Shown piece by piece: positions 46,411 through 57,749 of a stretch of 64,000 nt of DNA. Made by a program: the position numbers and the translations under genes. Positions within the stretch are counted from its first letter, which is position 1. The number at the start of each line of letters is the position of its first letter. A model generated the notes under the pieces. That model ran no database searches, was not told where the DNA came from, and saw only the letters and a program-made list of their open reading frames with translations. The stretch comes from Lycocorax pyrrhopterus obiensis (lineage: Eukaryota > Chordata > Aves > Passeriformes > Paradisaeidae), in contig JACSVZ010000007.1 of NCBI GenBank assembly GCA_014706295.1, positions 37,493,133 to 37,557,132 of the forward strand, given 5' to 3'.

Positions 46411-49400
46411 CAGTTTAGTTGCCTACTAAATTTTTAAAGGCAGAAGCACCCTATCTTTCACAAACACAGAAATGAAATTCAGCAGTAAATCTTGCTGAAG
46501 TGAGTGCAGTGTGCGTTTTAAGTTTTTCTTGGGTGGGAGGCTTTCTCTCATGGGTCTCTTAAATTTATTTTTCTTGTGGAATTTTAAAACCTGAAGTAAA
46601 AACTGTGGGCTTTTAAGGTCAGCTTTAAGTCATCAGAGTTGTACATTACTGATCATAATTCTGCTAATGGTATGGGGTAAATGCAGCTTTGATAGTAGTA
46701 CTGGTTTTAGTACTCATGTTTGTGCTTGCTTTGTTTCTTCAGAACGTCTTGAGTCATGTGGATGCTGCAGAAATAACTGTAAAACCTTCTTGACAGTCTG
46801 AATCTGAACACTGTTCAGGTTTTATTTTATATATATATATATCTTAACACATTCAGATACTGGAGCACTTTAATCTCAATAGGATTCATCTTATATGTAA
46901 TTTACTCAGTCTGCAAATCTCAGTTATTTGGATTGCTGTTTCAAAACACAGCTCTACTCAATCTGACTGAAGTATAATGCACTGTTCAGGCTCAAGTTTC
47001 TGATGAGTAGCTAACCCAGAGAACCAAAGTGCAACATTAGTGTTCACTTGTGTCGAATTCGGTCCTTCAGCTAATTCATAGTTTCCATGGAATCAGAAGG
47101 GGATGAAGTTAATCTGTCATCATAGCTAGTGAACTGAACATTTCCTGCCTTTCCTTACTGACGATTTCTTTCCCTAGTGTGTAGCTGGTGCATCTTATGG
47201 CTGTTCCCCATATGTTTCTCATCTTCCTTATAGAAGACAACGCATGTGTGTTTAGAGCTTGCACTTTTGTTGCTGAACTGAGTGTTGTTGATGCCCAGCT
47301 GACCTCATAGTGCTTTTGTATTGCAGAATAGGGTTTAGTATAATTGATTTGTAATAATTTGACCATTACTGATTTTTATTTGGTGTGGTTTAGAAAATAG
47401 AGAAAATTAAATAGTTTCACTAAAGGCCTGCAGTGCAGCAGCTGGTTTTTTTGTTTGTTTTACAATGTGATAATAACAAAAGACTGTTGTTGTTTCTACT
47501 TAGAAGCTGTTTGATTTGAGAAGGGATGGAAAGGAAATCTTGTGGTGAGTCTAGGTAATGACTGCGTGTCAGTGCTTCAGGGTTAGATGCACTGACTGGC
47601 AGAGTACCTCTGGCTGCTTATGTGGCTGACCAATTTCTGCAGTGTAGCTGTAGCTTGTATTGCCCCCAAAATTATGGTATCACAATCTGTCTGTTCTTGT
47701 AGATCTTTCTGCTTCACAACTCAAAAAGTGAAGGGAGGGCAAAGTGGCTGTTCTCATCAATTCCTGCAGTTCTCAGCTTTGTCACTGGTGAGAATTGTCA
47801 GGGGCTCCTAAATCACTTTTGCAGTGTTTTACTGAAGTAGAAAACTTTTGGAGTGGTAAGTTTTGAGTTAACTGACACTGGGTGCAATCAATTGATGAAG
47901 CATATAGAAAAATCCCAAGTTGCACTATTAAAGTGCGAGTGTTGCGGTCTCCGTTTGAAGCCTCCACTCTCAGTACTTGACAGTGTGACCTGAGTTTCTG
48001 CAGTGACAGCCCTTGGTCACATTGATGCTATGCAAGTTGGGAAGAAGAGATCAAGAAACCTCAAAAAAAAATCATGAACTTTGAACAGCTGTCTCTGAGG
48101 ATATTTAGATGAAATTATTAAACATAGAGTGTAGCAAATAAAATAAATGAGGTATGAAATGTTCATGGTTGATTATTGAAATATGTATTGGAATATGTAT
48201 GTATATACTTTTTTTAGCTTAGTAAAGAAGTACATGTTGATGCAAGGGTTTTAACAGTAAAGGGGGCCAGCCTGCAACAGGTATATATTGCTTACAACTC
48301 ACATGTTAAATTTTGAAAAGTGAATGTCAACAGTTATACCTGATTTTGAGACTGTATTGGTGCATTGTGTAGCTCTAACAGTTTAATTTTGTTATTCTAT
48401 TATCTTGTGCTCACACAAGGCCTTATTTTATGTCCTTGATGTAACTGTTAGGAGTTGGAAAGTTTCTTTTCACAGATAACTGCTTTCTTTACTCTTCTTT
48501 TTGTCTTAAAGCAAAAACTTAATATTTATAATATGATCATACTACTTGTCTTCTATAAAACAGACCAGGTCCCACGTAAGGTTTATAAAAGTCTGACAAT
48601 ACTCTTTTGTCCCCTTTTGTCTGCACTTTTATGTGTGTACTCATTTGCAGTTTTGGGGATGGACTTGTCCATGTCTGGAGATTTCTGATCACTAGCAGGT
48701 AGATTTCGGGGTGATCCCTTTCCATATCCTAACCTGCCTTTTATAAAAGAGTGCTGGAAAGACCAGCTAGGAAACCATTAAAAATGGTGGAGGATAAGTA
48801 CAAGCTTTCAGTACATTGATGAGGTGAAGTTGCTCATCTCAGCTGGGCTTCCTTTCTGTGCTAGAAGTTTGTGTGTAGGGTGCTTTTAAGCCTTCCACTG
48901 ATAGTGTAAGAGGGAGGAGGAGATTGAAAAACTCTTCTCTCTGTACCCTTGTCTCTGACCTCAGGGGTCAGTGTGTTACTCTTACAGAGTTTGGGGCATA
49001 AAGTTCTCTATGTCCAGTGTGGGGTTCTGGTTCCACAGTCGTGGATTAGCATGTGGCCTCCAACTAAACTCGGCACACCAAAGCAGTGGGGACATATGTA
49101 TGAGCCTTAAATTGTTTGTCAGCATTCCTGCTCCTGAAGCGTACTGGCCTGAGAGTTTTGTTGGTTTTTACTTTAAAATAATTTTGAGTGGTATTACCAC
49201 CACAATCTGCAGGTCCAGGTGATTTTTAGAGGATACAAAGATTCTCTGACCTGACATACTTCTGAGGAAGTAGAAATCAAACTCTGTTCTCCTTGGGATT
49301 GTGCAAGGCACTATCAAGTATTATTTTGTTTTCTCTCTTCTTTTCAAAGAAAACCATTTCTAAGAAAAATGAGAGGGCTGACCTGTTACCTGTCAGAGGT

Positions 49401-52400
49401 GTGCTTTTGTAGCATGATAGTGACACCATGAGGTAAATGCCCAGGTCATTAAATGAAGGCATTGAAAGAGTCTATGAAGATGTGAATCCTGCTGAAATCA
49501 TTTGGAAGACTGTCTGTGGCAGAGTAAGTGAATTGCAGAAGAAATTCTCAGTCATAGCTGTAGTTCCTCTTTGAAGGAAACTTAATACTTTGTTTTGTTT
49601 GTTTTCTTTTCTGTTCTTCAGGAGCGGGATAAACTCGTGTGCATGTAATGTGATTGTCAAAGCTGAGCTCTGACCCCACCGGGAAATGAGCAAAAAATTT
49701 GACACCGAGCACACTAAAAGACAATGCAGACATCTATGTCCTGTCGTAGTATTCAGAGTATTGGGAGGAATTGGATGCTTCTGTTTTTCTCCAAGACTAT
49801 GCACTTTTCATAAACTGAAGGGAAGGGTCCCGTAGCTCCCTTTGCATTTTGACTGCTGCCCCATATCCATTATTTTACGTAAAACATTTGCTGTATAAAT
49901 GTGTTTTTTAGGTACTGATCTGTAAATGGATTGAGTCTGATTTCCTGAAATGCTATTCTTTCCCACCCTACATTTTTCTTTATTTTCTTTCTCTCCCTAT
50001 ACGCGTCCTGCCCCTCCCCAAAACAGCAGAGCTGCTCAGCTAGGGTTCTGTCAATATGAAGAAAGGATTCTCCTGCAGGCTGCAGGGCTTTCTCATTTGA
50101 GAGTACTTGGCTTTAGATCTCAGCTCTCTTCCTTTGCGCTATAAGAATTTGCTTTTAAACTTCTGGGCTTGCTACAAACCCTGTTTTTTCTCCTCCCTAA
50201 AGTTGGTGAGGATGAGTTGGCCAAAGTGAGTATCTACAGGCAGTTATTTGTTTTTGTGCATTAATTTATGGGACAGATGCCCGGAGCCCTAGGATGGCAA
50301 AATTTCTTCAGAAATGAAAAGAATAGAAAGAAACTTTTGAGTCTCCTTCCTTCTGATGTACTCCTTAAGGAAACCTACAGCTATTCTTACAATGAATAGT
50401 AGTAAAAAGTATGTTCCTGCACTGATCTGGATGATAAATATCTCTATATTAGAATTGTCTAGCAGAAAAAAGAAGTAAGCAATTGCCTTCTTGCCAACAT
50501 ATTGCGTGTCCAGCCAAAGTGGAGGACTACTAGAAAGTGTGCTAAATACAAGCCAATAGGATGTGCAAATAGCTTAGCTCATCAGAAGGAAACCAAGACA
50601 TAGTGGGGATTTTAAGAGCTGAGAAGTTTTAAACTGACTGGAAGGAAATATTTTTGGTGGATATTCTTTCCATTCTAGGGTTTTCAGAGACTTCTGTTTG
50701 TGTTTTTATAACATGAGGACATGTTCTGGCACATTCCTTTCCCACTGCTGCAATGTTCTTAACTAACATCTAGCTGTGTGCTTGATGAGGAGGTGCTGAA
50801 GGCAGTTTGCATCAGCCTTTTCCCTTTCAGCGTAAAGCCCAAGAGCTTTAAATGGTTTCATGCAGGATAAGGGAGTTTCCCGCCTTCACAAAATTCTCAG
50901 AAATATAGACTGTTGGCCAAAACCACAATCTCAACAGTTTCTATGGGGATGTTTTTTTGGACTGGTTGTCCTTTTTAAAAAAATAAGGAAATCTGAATTA
51001 GGAACAACTTTTTTTTTCTTCTTCTTTTGGAGAGGTGTTAGAATTTACTATTAAAAGAAAGGGTTAGAATTAGCTAAGTAACCTTCTGGAAATACCAGTG
51101 AAATATTCACATTAAAGGCAATAATCTTTGATTAGTTTTTCTAGTGGCCTCATAATTTTCTGACTACCAACTAGATTCTTTTTTAAGGCTTTAAGTGTTT
51201 TATTTGCAGGGATATTAATGCCATTTTTAAACTACAGTTGCATGTAGTAGTTTTAAAAAAATCTATGTTGAAGTAGCTGCATACAGGAGGCCCTGGATTA
51301 TTCATTATTCTGATGGTGAGTGCAAGAGATCCAGATTTCTTCCTGAGAATATAAAAAGGAGAGAGCTGACATTCTTTATTGTTAAAGAACAACTAGGGTG
51401 ACCTTTTCTTGCCTGGATTGGCGGAAGTTTGCTTTCAACTGCAACTGGCAATAGTGCAACTGCCGTATCTGGAGCACCCATGTACAAAGGAAAGAGAACC
51501 CGTTCTGTGAATGTAACTTCCAGGGAGAGAAGCATTAGGTAGAGCAGATGAAAGCATGTCTTAATTTTTTCCGTACTGGAAATTTGACTACAAGAATGAC
51601 TATCATAATCTGTTTTATAGTCTTAGGACATAATCTGTCTGAATATAAATGCTAGATGTGTGTTTTCTAACCCGTCTTTCAAAAATACTTAGCAGACCTG
51701 TGTTCCTGCATTCATTATATTTTCATTTCTGACTGCACCCAGTTTTTTGGGGTTTTTTGAAGAGATGGTGTCTACACATGCCCAAAATCATACTGACACA
51801 ATGGCAGTATTAGTTCAGATTAAAAGGTTTAGTGAGTGTTGTCAGAAAACCGTCTTTGGTTAGAGTTAATCTGATAAAGGTAGAGCAAGTTGTGTTATTG
51901 TTAAAATGATGCTCTTCACCTTAAAGGTGATGTAGAAGCTAAGTGGGGATGGAAATGTTGCACTTCTGCTTTGGTGTAGGTTCCGTTAGTGAGGAGGGAA
52001 TGAAAATTTTTGTTTACTTGCAAAGTCCTCAGCAGACGGCTCCGACGTGATCAGCGGAAGTCTCACATACATGCATGTGTGCACGGAGGGTTATGAAAAT
52101 GGCTCTCTGACACTGCTGTTTGCTCATTAATCTAGTAACTCTGTGTCCCCAAATGTCTCAGATTCATCTATGTATAGCACAACATGTTGAGTTTTCCAGC
52201 TTGTCTTGGAAACTAGAGCTCGAATTTGCTGTAAGTGAGTTAATTTTTAGTCTCTCTGCTTCCTGAACAGCATCCTTGCTTTATCAATACACTTGGTATT
52301 TAAGAAGCAGAGAAGAAAATAAAGGTGAATTAATTTCAGAAAAACCTGGGACTTTCTGTATGGGGTTTGCCCCTGTTCTCTGTCTGTGGGAGAGATCCAG

Positions 52401-55240
52401 CTGCATCGTTCCTACAGGCACTCTGAGGGTAGCTGAGTATTTTGTTTCTAGGCAGGGCACAGTCTCAAAGGCTGGCATTTCATATGCAGTTGTATCCTTG
52501 AAACCTTTGGTAAATGGCTGTTTACTGGTCTCTTTAAATACTGCAGAGGAAAAGTTCTCTCCCTCTGGTTTTGAAAATAAAATTTAGAAAACTGTCCTCT
52601 TGTTTTGCATCAGCCTTGTGAGTCTTTGCCCTTTTCTTCAAGAGGCTTAAAGGAACACACTTCTGTTCCTCAACTGCAAACTTTCCCTCATCTTTCTGAT
52701 TTTAATTGATGTAGGAGATAATGAATTGTGTAAATGGAAGAAAAAAGTTTAAATATGTGCATGACATCAGGTGCACATAGTCACTGAGCAGGAAATAATT
52801 GAAGTCCTTTTCCCTTTTGACTCCGAAAAACAGTTGTTTTAAAGATGTGTGTAAAAATGCATGGACACAAGTATGGTGGTCTTCTCAAATCTACAGATCT
52901 GATCTCACCCTTCGGTTTATTGGAAGAGCTGCAAATGATATTTTTAGCAAGCTTACTGCTAAAAATTCTCGGCCCTCTCTACTTCCCCAAATGAAACAGG
53001 TAGCAAAGAGTGACCTTGCCTGACTCCCATCACCCACTGTTACACTCTGTTGCCCATTTATTACAGCCAGCTGTTGTCTCTTGCCTTATGCTTAAACCAC
53101 AAGTTTCTGGAACAAGGAATTTTTCATGCTGTGGGGTATTTGGCACCTTCTTGGAACCACACCTGTACAGTAAAAAAGGTAAGTGTAGAATAGCTGGGAT
53201 TATGCTGAGTTTTGTAAATCGTATTGACAAAATTTAATTGGATACAATACCAATAGGATGGCAATAACTATATTTTTAGAAAGAATGAGGATGCAATAGG
53301 AACTGCATTTAGATTTGAGAGTCCTTAAAATGATTTTATCTTCACTCACTTTTTTTTTTTCCCCTGACCTACTTTCTTTCTGTTTTCCCTTGCTAGGTGG
53401 TAGACCTCTATGGCCATTTGGTTGTTTCTGCTAACAAAATTCTGGAAGTTGCGGAGACTGCACAGATTGTTTAAGAAACGTGTGGTTGGGGGCAGGGGGT
53501 GGAGTTATATAATAGTTAATAATAATTTAACGTTTAATAATATTTTAGGAAGGCCATAAAATAGGGACCCAAATATGGAAATTATTAAGAACTAGAGTTA
53601 AGGCAAAGGTCTTCAAAGGGGGAAGAACTTAGTTGTTAATAAAGGTGAAGATGCAAAAATAAGGCTGCATGAAATGAGGGAATGGTTGCATGTGTTAACA
53701 TAAGGGTTCTAGCTCTAGGCTATGCAAGTGGGTTTGTTTGACTGTTTCTGTATATTTAAGTTGTCTTGTTTAATCAATACATATGCTCATTAGGTTTTTA
53801 AATTTACACTACTATTGAGATAAAACAATTCTTGACACACCAGAGATTTTATATAATAAGTATTATTGAATATACAAATGTAGGTTGTAATCATTCTTCT
53901 TGTTTGGAAGTTGATCTATGTTTTTCTTCTAAACCTGTGAAATAGATTCCACGGTTTTCTCCGTGTCTTGGTTTAGTGATTCAGTAGCCTTATGGGAAGA
54001 AAGATTTTCCAGGTAGCTAAGCTAAATCTTTCTTACCGCAAGATAAACAGAATTCTTCTAGTTCTACTGCAAGTGGATGTGGTGGTTATTTATCACTGTC
54101 ACCTTTATGGTGGTCTTTAGATGCTTGAAGACTTCTGCGACCCATTTTTCTCTCACTGCTTTCCATGACTCTCTTACCTTTGTCCCAGTAACACAATCTC
54201 TTAAGCTTTTTTGGTAGTTTTGTTTAAAAACTATGTAGTATTTTTGTTGCCTTTCTTTTAAGTAATTGGTGGTCCAAACTGGGCACAGTCCTGATCACTC
54301 CATGAGTACAAATGACACCCCTTTAATACCTCTTGTGCCATGTAAATAATAAGTAAGGCTGATTAACCCCTTGGCTAATATACTGTAAGCCCTGATTTTA
54401 TTACCAGTGTGTCCTTTTAAAATAGTACCGTTCATTGAGGGAGAGAAGTTTGTTCCTCTCTTGCACAGTTTCGTGGGTGTTTCTGTCTACTCAAGGGGCT
54501 GGAGTGGTGTGAACCACTGTGTTACAGGCGCCGCTCAGTAGGCGCGTGAGTGACAGAGAGATGTGGGATGAGGCATTCTGCCTTTCAAACTATCGAGAGG
54601 CAGGTGGCTTTCTTATTAATTGCTCCTGAAACACTCGCTGTTAAATCGTGCTACAGCTCTGTGATCTAATGCTGTCATTGAGAAGGATGATAGAGGAAAC
54701 ACAAAAGACACAGTAAGCCTGGGTGAGAGCAAAGGCAGCCTTTTAAAATGGTTACTGAATTGAGTGATGAGAATAGATGTGTCTCTTCTTAAAGCATGTA
54801 TACTTAATGCAAATGCTATTATTATGGCTGCCTTGCTTTAAAGAAATATAAAAATTGCTTTGTTCAGTGAGGATTCAAGAATTAATGTTTGTTCTTTATT
54901 GGATGCTTCTAACATTCAAGCGAGAAATATAGTTGGGTGAGTTAGATGTCTTCACACCTGAATTACTTCAGTACATCCAAAATGCTTAAATACCTCCCAT
55001 TTATCAGATTACCTAATCAACATTTTATAACTCCTTGTTCTAAAATTGAAAAAAATTTTTTCAGTGTTCTTAGCTTTGTCTGCAAAGATACATGTGTTGT
55101 TTTACAAAAATGCAAATATATTTGGCACTGAATCCTATAATAAATATCTCATTTAGTACATGCAAATTTAAGACTCAATGTCAAGTTTCCATAAGGTTTA
55201 TTGGCTATTAAGTTTATGGCTCCCTTCCTCAGTTCCAGGG
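46411..55240. other. Intergenic sequence downstream of ARHGAP5, no gene recognised
   Basis: This 8.8-kb stretch holds short chance frames (up to about 110 codons, e.g. 49472–49804 minus and 52276–52587 plus), an AT run at about 46829–46842, and scattered T runs. None of the frames resembles a known family or is bounded by convincing splice sites. A small CpG cluster lies at about 54528–54547. I recognised no CR1, tRNA or small RNA. It may include remote regulatory elements that cannot be identified without comparison. Confidence 0.6.
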
Positions 55241-55560
55241 CTAGATAAAAGCAGCAATCCCCCCACCCTCAAATCCAAAAAATTTAATTTGTACAATAAA
55301 TACCACTGTCTGAGGGTCTGTGATCTGGCCTTTTAAACACTCATCCGTCCTCCTGTCATTCTTCTCACTTTCTTTACATTCATAGGAAAGTAAATCCATA
55401 GCACTGCAGTGTGATTCCTTATTGCAATAGAGGCCACTAATCAAGTTTTGCTGGTTTTGGAATGTGATATCAATATCACTCCCTTCAGTGCTGACAGTGC
55501 ATTCCAAAGTCTCAAAGCAGCAGTTTCTTAAATGACAAGGCAAACAACTTACCTGTAAAA
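55241..55560 (-). other. Unassigned open stretch on minus strand with splice-like border
   Basis: On the minus strand, a run of about 105 codons without a stop begins after a pyrimidine-rich CCTTTTACAG and ends at a TAG near 55241. The translation is cysteine-containing (e.g. LPCHLRNCCFETLECTV and SGLYCNKESHC), but I recognise no family. The border CAG then GTAAGT (about 55548–55556) is both a usable acceptor and a perfect donor consensus. A stop-free run of this length occurs by chance in DNA of this size, so I record it without calling a gene. Confidence 0.2.
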
Positions 55561-55795
55561 GGTAATGACATGAAAGGATTGCTTTAAGAAAAATGTCCTA
55601 TTAGGAAGGGTATTTCTCTAATGTTCTTGATGCATTTACATTCAGCTATGCACATATGATCTGATACAGAATGCACTGTATATTGTTCTAGAAATGCAAA
55701 AATTTGTGGTTTGAATGTGAAGGTTTTATTGACAAAAGTGTGGGATAACCATAGGACCAATTGATTGCAAAGCCACTGAGACAGTGCTAGTACAT

Positions 55796-56200
55796 TGGGA
55801 TAGTTTAAAATCCAGTTGGAAAACTAAACCCCACTCAAGTTGCTCCCTTTCTCCCCCTGCCCCTTCTGGTAATGAAGAAACAATAAGGAGAGATTATAAA
55901 TTGAAGTAACAATTTACTAAAATCACAATAACCATAGCACTACCAAGAGCAAAGAGCATCACAAAGAGAGAGGATGCTTTACCCACAGAAGGGCACTCAC
56001 CACAGGGAACAAAATAAATGCCTCCCAGAAATAGTGCTGCCCATGTGGTGTCCAGACAAAAGAAAATATGGTGAGGAGAGCCCAGGGAACCAGGACCCAA
56101 TAAAGCCCTTGGGAGCTTGGACCCTCCGTGCTATGCTGTGCCCTGGTCTCTCTGGACCACCGCGCCCCAATTCTGTCACACAACTGGAACTTTTTTAACG
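55796..56200 (-). mobile_element. Probable endogenous retrovirus LTR fragment (solo), minus orientation
   Basis: Read on the minus strand, the block contains CTGGACACCACATGGGCAGC, then a GGGAGGCATTTATTTTGTTC run, GCTCTTGGTAGTGCTATGGT, TTGTTACTTCAATTTATAAT with CTCTCC, and GTTTAGTTTTCCAACTGGAT, finishing near a terminal CA at 55796. This order resembles an avian LTR-type repeat that I recognise only in general terms. No retroviral coding region lies beside it, so it would be a solo LTR. The far end and the target-site duplication could not be placed. Confidence 0.4.
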
Positions 56201-56339
56201 TGTGTCTGGGAACTGAGAGGCTTTACTGAGTACTGCTCATGTTATGGAAGATCACGTGTCTTTGAGTTTGAAGTGGAAGGAGAAGAACTCAAGTCTATTC
56301 TGCATTGCGCTCTTTGAATAGGCACAAAAATACCATATC

Positions 56340-57290
56340 TGTAACAGGGATATGTGAATTCTTTTGGCTAGCAGAAGCTTTTCTGTGAATGTGGTTTAGA
56401 TAAGCTCCCTTCATAATTTCAGTGGTTTGAGGGATCTGATGACTTGCTAGCTGAGTTTAGTATTATTCATTTGGCCCACAAGTGGTTATTTTATTCTGAG
56501 CAGCAGCCCACTGCTTGGGCCTGAGCAGCGAGATTTTCCATCTGGCATGTGCTGGTGTGCTCCCTGTGAAGGCAGGAGAAGGTGTGATGTGGCCTGGGGT
56601 TTCCAGCCATGGGCCTGGTGCTGTGAATGGACCACAAGTAAGCTGCCTTCAGCTGATCTTCAGAGCTCAGTGAACGAGTTTCTTTTAACAATGAAGCAGG
56701 CAAAAGAAAGCATAGAACTAGGCAGATGAAAAACAAACCCCAAAATATTTCTGTTCTCCATGAAATTCCATAATGCTTTCAGGAACACAGTAGGATTTGT
56801 GAAATACTTTACTCCACAAGCTTTCAGTAATAATGTGTTAAAAGTAAAGTTTTAATTTATTTTAAAATGAAGGCCTAATTGTTTGATCTATGAAAGTTAC
56901 TTCTTTTAAAATGAATTTATCACTTTAAAAAATCAGACCTGCTTGAACCATTCTAAGAAAATTACTTACTTTCCTATTTGATTAAAATACTTTGGCCAGT
57001 TTTCAGGTTTCTTGTCTTAATCATACATCACTCAATTTGCACAACTTGATGTTCATCATTGAAAGCATTCACTGACAGTTTCAGGTCTTCTCAGGCTGAA
57101 TTAGATGTAGGAGTGATGCTCATGTTTTCAGTCTGAATGGCTTCTTCCTTTCTCTCCTGAGAGATTCTGCTCAGCAATGCTGATCAGTAACTTGGACAGC
57201 AAATCAAGCAGAACACTTGCAGACCTTGTGCACACAGAAGTTGTTGAGCAACATCATGCGAATTCCTTCTCTCTCTGCCACTTGGCTGTC
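56340..57290. other. Intergenic sequence, no gene recognised
   Basis: Mixed-composition DNA with short chance frames on both strands (56491–56736 minus, 56547–56729 plus). Nothing resembles an exon, RNA gene or repeat family that I know. Confidence 0.55.
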
Positions 57291-57298
57291 TGTCTAAG

Positions 57299-57748
57299 AT
57301 GATGGTTTGTATGGGCTGCAGCCTTCCAGCCACAAAATGTTTGCCAGGGAACAGGACACACCTGAGTCAATGGCCCAGCAGAGAGCTGTGCATTAAGACA
57401 GCAGACTTAGTGCATTATAGACAGCTAAAGGCCAGGAGGCACACAGCCCCGAGTTCTCGTGTTGTGTGGAAAGGAGGACAGGATGCCTTCCCTCGGAGGT
57501 TTTATGCCATGGCTAAGATCCCCAGGTTAACGTCTGGGAGCTGGCGTGCTGCCAGCCCTGTGAGAAAAGCGGCCGAGTGTGCCCCGGGAGAACTGATCCC
57601 TGCAGAGTTCCAGCACCTCTGCTCCTTTCTTCGCTTTGTCCCAGTTTGCCTGTGGTCACGTGCTTCCACTGAGCGTTTGCTCATCTTTTATCACCATGTT
57701 TCGGTTTCTTTTCTCACAGATGGATTTGCTTGCGTTTTTCCCGGCTAA
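57299..57748. other. GC-raised patch with a 149-codon frame, not called as a gene
   Basis: GC content is raised and about a dozen CpG lie in 57440–57740, against very few nearby. A plus-strand frame of 149 codons starts at an ATG pair (57299 and 57302). Its translation (e.g. MGCSLPATKCLPGNRTHLSQ) shows no domain, repeat or signal I recognise, and no upstream or downstream splice partner is obvious. It could be a small regulatory element, an old exon or chance. Confidence 0.25.
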
Positions 57749-57749
57749 A

